Source: Megascapheus bottae (lineage: Eukaryota > Chordata > Mammalia > Rodentia > Geomyidae). Taken from it: a DNA stretch of 64,000 nucleotides. Shown piece after piece: positions 34,112-42,905 of the stretch. The notes beneath the pieces were generated by a model. It saw only the letters and a program-made list of their open reading frames with translations. It searched no databases and was not told the DNA's origin. The position numbers were made by a program, and so were the translations under genes. Each line of letters starts with the position of its first letter. Position 1 is the stretch's first letter. The DNA lies in contig JANJXV010000160.1 in assembly GCA_024803745.1 (NCBI GenBank), positions 1,308,001-1,372,000 on the forward strand, read 5' to 3'.

Positions 34112-34690
34112 ATGGCCTATAGACACATGAAGAAATGCTCAACATCTCTGGTCATAAAAGAAATGCAAATCAAAACAACTCTAAGATTCCACCTCACTCC
34201 AGTTAGAATGGCCAGGATCAGGAAAACGAATAACAACAGATGCTGGAGGGGATGTGGCCAGGAGGGATCACTACTACACTGTTGGTGGGAGTGCAAATTC
34301 GTTCAACCACTATGGAAAGCAGTGTGGCAGTGCCTCAAAAGGCTAAACATAGAACTCCCCTATGACCCAGCCATTCCACTACTTGGCATTTATCCAACCA
34401 ACCAGAAACAAGGACATACTAAACCCACTAGCACAACAATGTTCATTGCAGAACTATTCACCATAGCATAGATATGGAACCAACCTAGATGTCCCTCAGT
34501 GGATGAGTGGATCAACAAGTTGTGGTATTTGTACACAATGGAATTCTATGCTGCTGTCAGAAAAACGACATCGCCCCATTTGTTAGGAAATGGAAAGACT
34601 TAGAAAACATCATAGTAAGTTAAGTAAGCCAGACTCAAAGGAACTTAGGCTCAATGGTTTCCCTCATTCGTCATAATCAGTGGAAACCTT
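34112..34690 (+). pseudogene. L1 ORF2 protein, C-terminal remnant
   Basis: In intact L1, ORF2p supplies endonuclease and reverse transcriptase for retrotransposition. Only its C-terminus is here. The frame from 34112 is open to a TAG at 34469-34471 and contains the cysteine-rich domain of the CX3CX7HX4C type (NRCWRGC...HCWWEC, codons at 34240-34294). It is followed by a proline-rich '[11 protein letters not shown]' segment that is conserved in mammalian L1. The TAG replaces the lysine codon seen at the same place in the 40.6 kb copy. A deletion near 34561 then shifts the frame, and the normal terminator TAG reads TGG. Not functional. The upstream extension of the open frame to 34028 is L1 tail sequence and not genuine coding DNA. 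Confidence 0.93.
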
Positions 34691-34938
34691 GGGCTCTACC
34701 AGCAAAGACCTGCAATAGAGCAAAATCTTGATACATAAGGCCATATAGTATGAAGCTAAATGAAATGAACTCCAGGATATTGAAACAAAAGCCATGTAAC
34801 GAATGATTGTTGTCCTTAATGTACTATGTTGTCTCTCATCTCCTTTGCTGTCCCTTGGTTATCTCATATTGTTATAGTATCTCACTTTGTTATCTGATAT
34901 ATTGAATTTATTTCTACTTGGTTATTTGAAATTTGATA

Positions 34939-34982
34939 GGGAAGGGGGGAAAACCAAGACGGGTGGGGGGACGGGGGGGAGG
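34939..34982 (+). other. G-quadruplex-capable tract in L1 3' UTR
   Basis: Several G-runs of three or more separated by short loops (gggtgggggg, acggggggg, gagg). Equivalent tracts are in the copies at 41130-41175, 52871-52894 and 60982-61006. G-rich 3' UTRs are a known trait of mammalian L1. Confidence 0.7.
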
Positions 34983-35097
34983 ATAATGAGTACCAAGACA
35001 TGTGAAAGGGTATCAATGTATGTGAATTAATGCACCTTCTATCTGGCAAATATCATGTAACCCTTTTACTAATTATAATAAAAAATTTAAAAAAATA

Positions 35098-35520
35098 AAG
35101 AATGAATTCTTGTTCTACCTACATCATGACTCTCTTGGCATCTTCAAAAGCAAATGCCCTAACAAACTGGTCAGAAGCACATGAGCCAAAGAGCAAGGAG
35201 GGAAAAAAATCACCTTTACAGCAGATCCAATGTTTTTAAGCAGCCTTTGTACCAAGTGTTGTTGTGAAGGAACCCTCGCTCTCTGAAACAGCTAATGAAA
35301 ATTTAAAACGGTATAACCACGTCAGAAAACGTGTTTGCTGTTTCTCCAAACCTTAAACACCCACCTACTGTATGATTAAGGTATTCATGCCTCGCAATGC
35401 ATTCCAGAAAGAAAGAAAAAAAACAGCATATACTGCTACAAAGACTTGTGCACACATGTTCACAGCAGCTTTATGTGTGGGGAAACATAAAAATAAAACA
35501 GTAATAGCCAACGGAAGCTC
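35098..35520. other. Single-copy DNA with a short ancient L1 trace
   Basis: About 35380-35500 ('tactgctacaaagacttgtg', 'cacacatgttcacagcagct') resembles the ORF2 segment encoding KDTCTRMFIAALFT of other L1s, on the plus strand and very diverged. The rest is unremarkable. Confidence 0.4.
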
Positions 35521-35778
35521 CACATTTGTGCACCAGTCTTGAGCACGGACACTCAGGCTGCCGGCCCAAGTGCAAGGGCCAGGAAGGCACCGAGCGGCTG
35601 AGCTGTGGTTATAACTCTTCCTTATCTGACAGCTAATGAAATGTAAACAAAAGCCGTCTCACCGTGACTCCCGCAAGACACAGACTCAACAATCTTCACG
35701 GCAAAAACCAAAAAATGAAAAATCCCACTGGAAGGCTTCACGCATCGCACGCTTCAGGCCTGGGAAATGCGCCCAGGG

Positions 35779-35902
35779 GCAACTTCGCGCATGCGCAGAT
35801 CCTCCCGCCTGAGAGACACGCGCAAGGCGCAACTTCGCGCAGGTGCAGATCCTCCAGCCTGAGCTGCACAAGGCACAACTTCGCGCATGCACAGATCCTC
35901 CC
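35779..35902 (+). repeat. Tandem array of about 46-50 bp units with NRF1-like sites
   Basis: Three units, the last partial, with 'caacttcgcgca' at 35780, 35830 and 35876, each followed by 'tgc.cagatcctcc'. The first holds an intact NRF1 palindrome; the second and third carry degraded versions (cgcgcaggtgca; cgcgcatgcaca). Confidence 0.9.
35786..35797. promoter_or_regulatory. NRF1 binding-site consensus
   Basis: CGCGCATGCGCA fits YGCGCAYGCGCR exactly. NRF1 sites are typical of CpG-island promoters of housekeeping and mitochondrial-biogenesis genes. Confidence 0.65.
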
Positions 35903-36168
35903 AAAACCTACCAGCCCAGTCAAGGCCCCTCGTTCCTCTCAGACCATGAGGCCCCGGCCCCAGCCCCATGCAGGCCCCGTGCAGCCCCCGTGTCGCCCCA
36001 ACTGGGGTCTCTACTCCCTGGTTCATTCACCTGCAAGCCCCGGCACAGATACCTGAAAGACCTGGTCTCTTTCTTCCTCAGGGTCAGGGGTGTTAGGGGT
36101 GGGGAAGAGGACGCCCTTGTCCTTCCTGGGGTTCTTTCTACTTTGAGCGGCTAAACGCGGCCCCTGGT

Positions 36169-36180
36169 CACTTACCGGGC
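36169..36180 (-). promoter_or_regulatory. Splice-donor-like site, minus strand
   Basis: Minus strand reads GCCCG, then GTAAGTG, with the exon-side boundary at 36176. It would fit a first exon transcribed leftwards from the island. No acceptor or downstream exon was identified in the window. Confidence 0.3.
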
Positions 36181-36314
36181 TCCTCAGCTCTGGGAGACAC
36201 GTTTGAGGCAATGGCGGGTGTTGAGCTTCGCGTGTTTGTGGGGAGAAGGGCATCAGGGCCACCTGCTCGCGGCTGCCATCGTGGGCCATGAGCTGGGGGC
36301 GTGGCCTTGGCAAA

Positions 36315-36410
36315 CACGCATGCTCACTGAGCACCGAGGGCCGTGGCCCAGCGAAGAGCACGCATGCTCAGTGAGCACGAGGGCCAAGGCCCAGTGAAGA
36401 GCACGCATGC
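36315..36410 (+). repeat. Tandem array of 43-44 bp units with dyad symmetry
   Basis: Units at 36315-36358 and 36359-36401, and a partial at 36402-36410, each starting cacgcatgc. Each full unit contains the dyad TGCTCA-N-TGAGCA and 'gggcc..ggcccag.gaagag'. The array ends exactly where the L1 5' UTR begins. Confidence 0.92.
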
Positions 36411-36411
36411 G

Positions 36412-37030
36412 GAGAGGGAAGGAAGATAGCCCCGAGACAATAGGGACGCTGCCTAGCTCTCTCTCACAAAAAGAGAGAACTAAGGAGTCCCACGAGCCAA
36501 TTATCTTAAGAAATCCACAACAACAAACTCAAAAGGCAACGGAGAAGGACTCAAAGTGGAAAAGAAATCCAGATAAAGCTCACATCCAACTTTCTCAAAG
36601 AATTCGGAACACGAGGACCCCTCCCCCACCTCCATCCGCCAGTTCCAAGCCACAGAAAGCGCCAGCGGGCCGGGGGGGGGGGGGAAAGCGGCAGCAGGCC
36701 GGGAAAAGCAGCTGCGGGCGGAGGGGGCCAGCCTGGGAGCCCGATTGCTGCAGAAACCAACATACAACCGGGCCAGCGAACGGCGGAAGCAGCAGAACCC
36801 AGACGCGGAACCAGAACAGCAAGCAGCGGAACCCAGACTCGGAACACAGGCGACAGCGGAGACCCGAGGGGAGTGAGAGACTCCCCACCACCGTGCAGCA
36901 CCCGCAGAGGGATGCAGAGGCGTGAGTAATACAGCGCGTCCCCAAACACAAAGGGAAAGCAGAGCGGTGCCAAGCAATAGAACTTAACTCAGACCCCTCC
37001 ACCCCGCCCACACAGGCCTAAAGGCAAAAA
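36412..37030 (+). mobile_element. L1 5' UTR (copy 2), alternative GC-rich body
   Basis: Bases 36423-36659 match copy 1 (5119-5356) closely ('gagacaatagggacgctgcc', 'gagtcccacgagccaattat', 'aagctcacatccaactttct'). After that the two copies differ completely. This one continues into a (G)13 run at 36672-36684, CpG-rich sequence and two imperfect 30-bp repeats from about 36788. A GTGAGT donor-like site lies at 36922-36927. The right end at about 37030 is a guess. ORF1 and ORF2 are absent. The YY1-like start is mutated (AAGATAGCCCC). The long open frames here on both strands are products of base composition. Confidence 0.7.
36922..36927 (+). promoter_or_regulatory. Splice-donor-like site, plus strand
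   Basis: GTGAGT preceded by 'cagaggc'. It would fit a first exon starting in the L1 5' UTR and transcribed rightwards. Weak on its own, noted because a donor also faces the other way at 36175. Confidence 0.2.
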
Positions 37031-37207
37031 GAATACAAGGACGAATCCTAAAGTTGGCTGTGCCTCCACTACCAGATTTTTGTAGACTCCAACTTACAGG
37101 CCAGAAGTTGAGAATTAATGGCCCAGTAGATCAAATTAGTCCCATTCCATGTTGTTTAAGCAGCATAGTATTTCTACACATTTGAGCCATCATTTAACAA
37201 AACAGAA

Positions 37208-37390
37208 GACCTATATCAGGCACCAGTATCTCACACTTACAATCCTAGCTACTCAGGAAGCTGAGATCTGAGGATCACGGTTTGAGGTCAACTTGAGCAG
37301 GAAAGTCTGTAAGATTCTTAAACCTAATTAACCAGTAGGAATTCAGAAGTACGGGTATGGCTTGAGTGGTACAGCACCAACCTTAACACC
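37208..37390 (+). mobile_element. Composite B1/ID-like SINE
   Basis: 'acaatcctagctactcagga', 'agctgagatctgaggatcac', 'gcaggaaagtctgtaagatt', 'taattaaccagtaggaattc' and 'tggcttgagtggtacagcac' follow the reference copy at 29408-29630. The right end is degraded. Confidence 0.85.
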
Positions 37391-37414
37391 AACCCTTAAA
37401 TTAATTAACATACA

Positions 37415-37512
37415 TGTGGGTCTGTGTATATGTGCACACATATATATTATTGTATATATATATATACATCTATTATGTATGCTGTATACATGCACATGTG
37501 TGTGTGTTTGTG
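37415..37512. repeat. (TA)n/(TG)n-rich simple sequence
   Basis: Mixed tg, tata and catg dinucleotide stretches, including a tatatatatata core near 37452-37466. Confidence 0.85.
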
Positions 37513-37785
37513 TCAGAAGACTTAAGTTTAAAATTTAAATTTCCTTAAAACAATGAAACAACTGACCATTCTAGGCTTACAGTCCTGCCTCATGATGATA
37601 AGCTGTAGCAGAGTAGAGGCTTCCCCTCCAGATAAACTACTCAGCTGATCACAGCCCCTGTTACTCCCACTAGTCCCCACTCTAGCCTGTTTTCCTGCCT
37701 TAATCCTGTTGAAATCTTGGCTCTTCCTAAGGTGGTTCTTCAATTACTCTGTGTCTGTGTCTGCACAGTAATTAAAGACTAAACT
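37513..37785. other. Short single-copy stretch, nothing recognised
   Basis: The open frame at 37528-37743 (-) shows no protein family. Confidence 0.4.
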
Positions 37786-37948
37786 CAAGTTGGGCATGGT
37801 AGCACTTGCCTATAATCCCATCCTTAGGAAATGGAAACTGAAAGATCTTAAGTTTGAGGCCAGCCTGGAGTACATATGTAGTTATTTCTAAGCCAGCCTA
37901 AGCTACATAGCCAGATCTTGTCTCAAAAAGGAAAAAGGAAAAAAAAGT
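37786..37948 (+). mobile_element. B1-like (7SL-derived) SINE
   Basis: 'gttgggcatggtagcacttg', 'cctataatcccatccttagg', 'gtttgaggccagcctggagt', 'gcctaagctacatagccaga' and 'tcttgtctcaaaaagg' follow the rodent B1 order from head to A-rich tail. B1 presence supports Rodentia. Confidence 0.88.
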
Positions 37949-38180
37949 CAAAAATCAGAACAGAAAAGAACAAAACCGATTCGGCTCATTTTGGTGCTCA
38001 GAATGAGATTTCTACGTTTGGACCTTTTTCATTTTCTTCTCATATTTTATTATAATATTCCAAAGAAACTCTCAGAAGGCAATGATTATATCATATATTT
38101 TGCATTTCCCACAGCTCTCCATATAAAACGAAGTACAAAGTAGATAATTAATGATTGTTAAAAGAATGCATGAGTAAAGA

Positions 38181-38183
<3 letters not shown>
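37949..38183. other. Single-copy DNA, nothing recognised
   Basis: Short stretch between a B1 and an AT microsatellite. Confidence 0.4.

Positions 38184-38210
<27 letters not shown>
38184..38210. repeat. (AT)n microsatellite
   Basis: Thirteen AT dinucleotides without interruption. Confidence 0.95.
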
Positions 38211-38216
<6 letters not shown>

Positions 38217-38317
38217 AAACAGGAATTACTTGAAACATGAAAGCAAGATTATAACAACTGCTTGTTGCTCATGTTTTTAAAAACATGAAATGTCAGTAGT
38301 AAAACTATTTGCTTTTA

Positions 38318-38452
38318 GAGGGGTGGGGGCGGGGGGAGGGAAATGGGGACCAAGACATGTGAAAGGGTATTAATGAATGGGAATTAATGCACCATCTATC
38401 TGGAAAATATCATGTAACCCTTCTATTAATTACAATAAAATATATGAAAAAA
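38318..38452 (+). mobile_element. Short L1 3' end
   Basis: G-rich tract (ggggtgggggcggggggagg), 'gaccaagacatgtgaaaggg', 'gcaccatctatctggaaaat', then 'caataaaatatatgaaaaaa'. 5'-truncated within the 3' UTR. Confidence 0.9.
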
Positions 38453-38463
38453 TATTCATTTTT

Positions 38464-38815
38464 GAGCCAGGTTTGAGAGCTCATCTTTATAATTTTAGCT
38501 TCTTGGAAAGTGGAGATCAGGGGGTTGAGCAATTCAAGGCCATTCCAGTCAGAAGTACTCCCAACTCCATATCAGCCAGGGGCCCTGATGGCAGGCACCC
38601 GTCATCTCTGGCTGGGCGCACATGGCTTTTGCCTTCATCCTCAGTGACACATGGGAGCACAGCTAACAGGAATGTAGCCCAAACCTGTCCACCCCAGGCT
38701 AGTCCCAGCCTCAAAAATAACCAACATTGAAAGGGCTTGGAATAATATCTCAGTGGTAAAGCACCAGCCACCAAGCATGTGGCCCAGAGGTGAATTCAAC
38801 ACCTCCAAAATGAAT
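38464..38815 (+). mobile_element. Composite SINE (B1-like part plus ID-like part)
   Basis: Left: 'gagccaggtttgagagctca', 'ttttagcttcttggaaagtg', 'gttgagcaattcaaggccat'. Right: 'gggcttggaataatatctca', 'gtggtaaagcaccagccacc', 'gtgaattcaacacctccaaa'. The middle part is longer than in other copies, so two SINEs may lie in tandem. The open frames over it are not genes. Confidence 0.65.
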
Positions 38816-40596
38816 GCACACACACCTTACACAAAACAATACTAGTAGCCTGCTTTTCAGTGCATTAGCTTGGGGAACGATTGTGCCTGAGGTTATTTTC
38901 TAATTGATCAGTAAAGCTTATCCTTATCACAGTTCTATCTAGTTGATTCTTTTTGAGCTTTCTTTCAGAACTGCAAATCAGTCATTTCAGGACCAGACTA
39001 GAGGTACAGCAAAGATTATCCTGAGGCATGTAATTTGTTTTAATTTCAGTGAATCCTCAAGAAAAATTTCTGAGACACCTTCAGTACATTTTGACAACCC
39101 CTATTATTCTCAATGCCACAAATCATCAGGAAAATTCTAATATTAATATAGTGTGGAGTTATGAAATATTTGCCCAGAGAATAGTTCATATTAAAATTAA
39201 TATTTAAAATGGCTTGTTTTCTACCAAATGGATTTCATTAATATCCTACTAACATACAAACATACAGGCCTTTTTCCTGTCTTAATTGTTTAGTAACTAG
39301 CATTTCTTCTAATCAAGTTAATCTTAATCCCTTTAAAGCACAACTTACAGTAATTCCACAACAAGGCAGCTAACTAGTAGGCGAGTTTTAGAAAAGATGG
39401 AAATAATGGCTCTGTGAGGGTTTTTTAAATCATTTTTCATGTATTTTAAAGCCTGCAGGATTCCAAAATTTTTATGACCTTAAAATTATCTCACTTTTTA
39501 AACATATAATATTAAACTTGAAATTGTCTATGAAAGAAGAAAAATATGTAGGAGGCTGCAAAACATAATAGTATCCCAGAATCAGAGAAAATGTGGACTG
39601 TCTGAGCTTAACAGAAAGGCCATCGCAGTGCTAAGTCTTTTCCTCTTACCTACAGAGACCATGCAGTGAATTTTAAGAGTGCAATCTGATGAAAGAGGAA
39701 AAGGAAAGATGCTTAGAGAATATAAACTACTCAGAGCATCAGAGTTTCATGGGAAAAGGTACTGTGTTTTAAAATCATATTAATAACACATATGTTCTCT
39801 CTAGGTAACACAACATGCATAAAGCTTACTGAGTGTTGTACATCTAATAATCCATATGCATAACAATTGGCATTGTTCTTTACATGCCTCTACAAAGTGC
39901 CGCTCGGGTTCATCTTTCTCTGTAAGCTTTTTACTACCCCACACCGAGGAAAGCTGCAGGAAAAAATAATAAAATAGCATATAGGATAGTTGTGATGGAC
40001 AGCAGTACCTTCCCACAGAACTGGATGTCTGGTCGACCTCGGTGAAATAGATATTGTTACTTCAGGCCAAGGTGTTAAGTAATTTTGCTCTGTGTGTTCT
40101 GAGTACTGGGGAATCAAGTCTCAGTCCCTGATGGCATTGTAAGTTAAGGTGTAACTGATAAATCCAACAGAATCCAGCCGAAAGAATAGGCATTGTTGAT
40201 CACACATTGCCTGCCAAACAGCCAACAGGCTTGATCCGTGTTCTGTTATTTAGTCTGTTGAGTTTTGTGGATGAGTGGTTCAAGTGAAGTTTCCAGTGTT
40301 GTTTCTCAGTCTTGAGAAACGTGGATGGTACCATCAGTCTCTTCCTCACTCAGTAGTCAAGGGCACATCTTAGAGACACCATTCTGGTTTCTTTGGCAAC
40401 AGAACAGCATCAAAACAGGGAAGCAACCAGCAGGACAGGAAGAGCTCTTTCAAGTTCACATCTAAAAACACCACTCCCAGTCATACATCTGGAAAACAGG
40501 CCAAGGAAGACACATTTGAAAGATACTCTGCCTCAATGGGAATTTTGAAAATTATGTAAAGGAATAGGACATTTCCCTTTTGTGGGAGGACAAATT
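38816..40596. other. 1.8 kb of single-copy DNA, nothing recognised
   Basis: No gene or recent repeat supported. Confidence 0.45.
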
Positions 40597-40873
40597 AATA
40601 CATCATACAAAATCCACTAGCATAACAATGTTCATTACAGCACTATTCACCATAGTAAAGATATGGAACCAACCTAGATGTCCCTCAGTCGATGAGTGGA
40701 TCAACAAGTTGTGGTATTTGTACACAATGGAATTCTATGCTGCTGTCAGAAAGAATGACATCGCCTCATTTGTTAGGAAATGGAAAGACTTAGAAAAAAT
40801 CCTATTAAGTGAAGTAAGCCAGACTCAAGGGAACTTAGGCTCAATGGTTTCCCTCATTCGTCATAATCAGTAG
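40597..40873 (+). pseudogene. L1 ORF2 protein, last about 90 codons
   Basis: Open frame running to the natural L1 stop TAG at 40871-40873. Recognisable blocks are [38 protein letters not shown] and the C-terminal LIRHNQ. These align with the end of L1 ORF2p in other mammals. The catalytic domains and the cysteine-rich motif are lost upstream, so no activity is possible. The ATG at 40580 is outside the L1 and fortuitous. Confidence 0.95.
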
Positions 40874-41295
40874 AAACCTTGGGCTCTACTAGCAGAGATC
40901 TGCAATAGAGCAAAAATCTTGATACATAAGGCCATATAGTATGAAGCTAATTGAAAGGACCTCCAGGACATTGAAACAAAAGCCATATAACGAATGATTG
41001 TTGTCCTTAATGTACTATGTTGTCTCTCATCTCCTTTGCTGTCCCTTGGTTATCTCATATTGTTATAGTATCTCAATTTATTATCTGATATATTGAATTT
41101 CTTTGTATTTGGTTATTTGAAATTTGATAGGGAAGGGGGGAAAACCAAGACGGGTGGGGGGTGTGGGGGGGAGGGTAATGGGTACCAAGACATGTGAAAG
41201 GGTATCAATGTATGTGAATTAATGCACCTTCTATCTGGCAAATATCATGTAACCCTTTTACTAATTACAATAAAAAATAAATAAATAAATAAAAG
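40597..41295 (+). mobile_element. 5'-truncated L1 with ORF2 end and full 3' UTR
   Basis: Nearly the same sequence as 34420-35097. Covers the last about 90 codons of ORF2, the stop, the 3' UTR with a G-rich tract at 41130-41175, AATAAA and an (AAAT)n tail at 41270-41294. The simple-repeat tail suggests a relatively recent insertion. Confidence 0.95.
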
Positions 41296-41536
41296 AAAAA
41301 GCATGTGCACTGTTTTGCTTGCAGGCATAGAAATTACATTATTCACAAATATTTTCTACATAGTAGGTAGGGTAGCTACACTGGACATGAAAGGGCGGGG
41401 ACAATTAATATGGATGAAACAGTCCTGTTTCATTAACTTTCTACCTTATTGTTCATTTATTTCTTCAAATTTTGGGTTTGTCTGAGAGATGAGAGATTCT
41501 CTTCTCTCTTTGATTATATCAGAATAAAAATAGATA

Positions 41537-41835
41537 TTGGTCTGGAGGTTTGGCTCAAATACTAGAGCACCAGATGTGCAAGCAAGCTCAGCAAATATGA
41601 AGCCATAAGTTCAAACCAAGTATTTTCTAAAATCATCATCATCATCAATAAAAATAATAAATAGCATAAGCTGGGGACAAGGCAGAAAAGTTCATGAAAT
41701 GTTAATTTCTAATTAATCAGCAAAAAGAAAAAATTCAGAAGTGGAGATGTGCCTCAAGTGGTAGAGCATGAAATAGTTGAAATAGCCAAGTGAGAGCTCA
41801 GGGTCCTGAGTTCATGTCCCAGTGGTGCTTCTCTT
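41537..41835 (+). mobile_element. Two diverged ID-like SINE pieces in tandem
   Basis: First, 'ggtctggaggtttggctcaa' and 'atactagagcaccagatgtg' make a tRNA-like head. After an (ATC)n run at 41632-41647, a right-hand body follows: 'cagaagtggagatgtgcctc', 'aagtggtagagcatgaaata', 'gagctcagggtcctgagttc'. Confidence 0.65.
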
Positions 41836-42751
41836 AATCAAATATGAATGCACACATACTGAAAATGTACATGGTATACACTGCCAAATACACAGCTCAC
41901 TCCCTCCAGCAGCTCCTAAAACCTGTTATTAGGTTGCAGGTTTGAAGTTTAGCAACTCCACATCTCTTAGGCACCTTATTTCAACGAGGATTGAACAGAG
42001 GGACCAGGAAAAGACTTAATTAACTAGGGCAGTATTTCTCGAGATATTTGTTGTTGACATTGCAAAAGGGACAACATATTATATTTGATTTCCCATTTTC
42101 AAAGCAGAAGGAAAGGCAATCCACAACATAGGAAACATTTCACTTTCCTTCCTATTTTAATCAATCTTCAAAGAAAGACTGGGGTGGGAACACTTAAATC
42201 ATAACTCTGCGGTTATTGAAAACCCCAAGAATGATGAACTTCATGCATATGATGTTGAAATAACACACAATGAATTGTAGGCACTCTGAACGGCAGTGAA
42301 ATTTACAACTCCTTTCCTCTGTTCCAAAATAAAAAAAGAATTTCTATCTTCCCAGCAAGTGGTCTCTAAAATAAATGCTGTTCTCACACCCATGAGCAAA
42401 GAAATAACTTGGGGCAAGAAAGCACAGTGTGTTTTCATTTACAAATTATATACATCACATCACTTTACTAACATGCTGCCAAATATAAAAATTGAAATAT
42501 AAACTGTATGAGATATAAAATGCAGTATTTTTCCCCACATTGCCTGACATACTGTTCCACATAACTCAAATACTGACTATGATGATGTCTCGTGCATAAC
42601 TATAAATATCTACCTCCCTAAATATCCCTTCCACACAGCTCAAAACAAAAAACTTGAAGACAACTCTTGTTGCTGGCATGCCTCTTTTAGAGAGCCTAAA
42701 AGGACAGAAATAAGTTGAGACCATAAATGATGCTCTCAATTTGGGTAGGTA
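41836..42751. other. Single-copy DNA, nothing recognised
   Basis: The open frames at 42241-42502 on both strands show no family. Confidence 0.4.
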
Positions 42752-42905
42752 CGATACTAACTGAGTGCTTTCCAGGTGTGAGGCATTGTAATGTCTTGTG
42801 TTTAATTTTCCCCAAAACTCCATGTGGTAGATCATCTTCCCAGTTAACAGCTAAAGAAACTGAGGACTAATGTACCTTAGAATTGGCTAGTTAGAAAACA
42901 GTAGC
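42752..42905 (-). repeat. MIR SINE
   Basis: 'tactaactgagtgctttcca', 'ggtgtgaggcattgtaatgt', 'ccaaaactccatgtggtaga' and 'cagctaaagaaactgaggac' keep the reversed MIR 3'-to-core order. Confidence 0.75.

Larger units (their letters stand above)
34112..35097 (+). mobile_element. 5'-truncated L1 with ORF2 end and complete 3' UTR
   Basis: Begins inside ORF2, continues through the ORF2 end at about 34683, the 3' UTR with a G-rich tract at 34939-34982, the 'cttctatctggcaaatatca' block and an AATAAA-containing A-rich end. It is 5'-truncated, the usual outcome of target-primed reverse transcription. Confidence 0.95.
35521..36411. promoter_or_regulatory. CpG-rich island, candidate promoter
   Basis: About 0.9 kb that is strikingly GC- and CpG-rich compared with the AT-rich surroundings. 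It contains a perfect NRF1 consensus (35786-35797), a GC-box-like gggggcgtggcc (about 36295-36306), two tandem-repeat arrays (35779-35902; 36315-36410) and a strong splice-donor-like GTAAGT on the minus strand with its GT at 36174-36175. CpG islands of this kind normally mark promoters; here the transcript is unknown. Open frames across it (35664-36056 + and others on both strands) are a by-product of the high GC content and the repeats. Alternatives: a GC-rich repeat family, or the 5' flank carried along with the L1 that starts at 36412. Confidence 0.6.

Noticed and set aside
35664..36056. Open frame with repeated FAHAQIL peptides
   Set aside because: The peptide repeats simply mirror the DNA tandem array and the opposite strand is equally open. 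No coding signal beyond this.
35779..36410. CRISPR-like array
   Set aside because: The units are adjacent tandem copies without unique spacers, and the context is mammalian.
36407..37011. Several 112-172 codon open frames on both strands in the GC-rich block
   Set aside because: All frames are long because stop codons are rare in GC-rich DNA. They overlap each other on both strands, share no domain, and part of the region is an L1 5' UTR.
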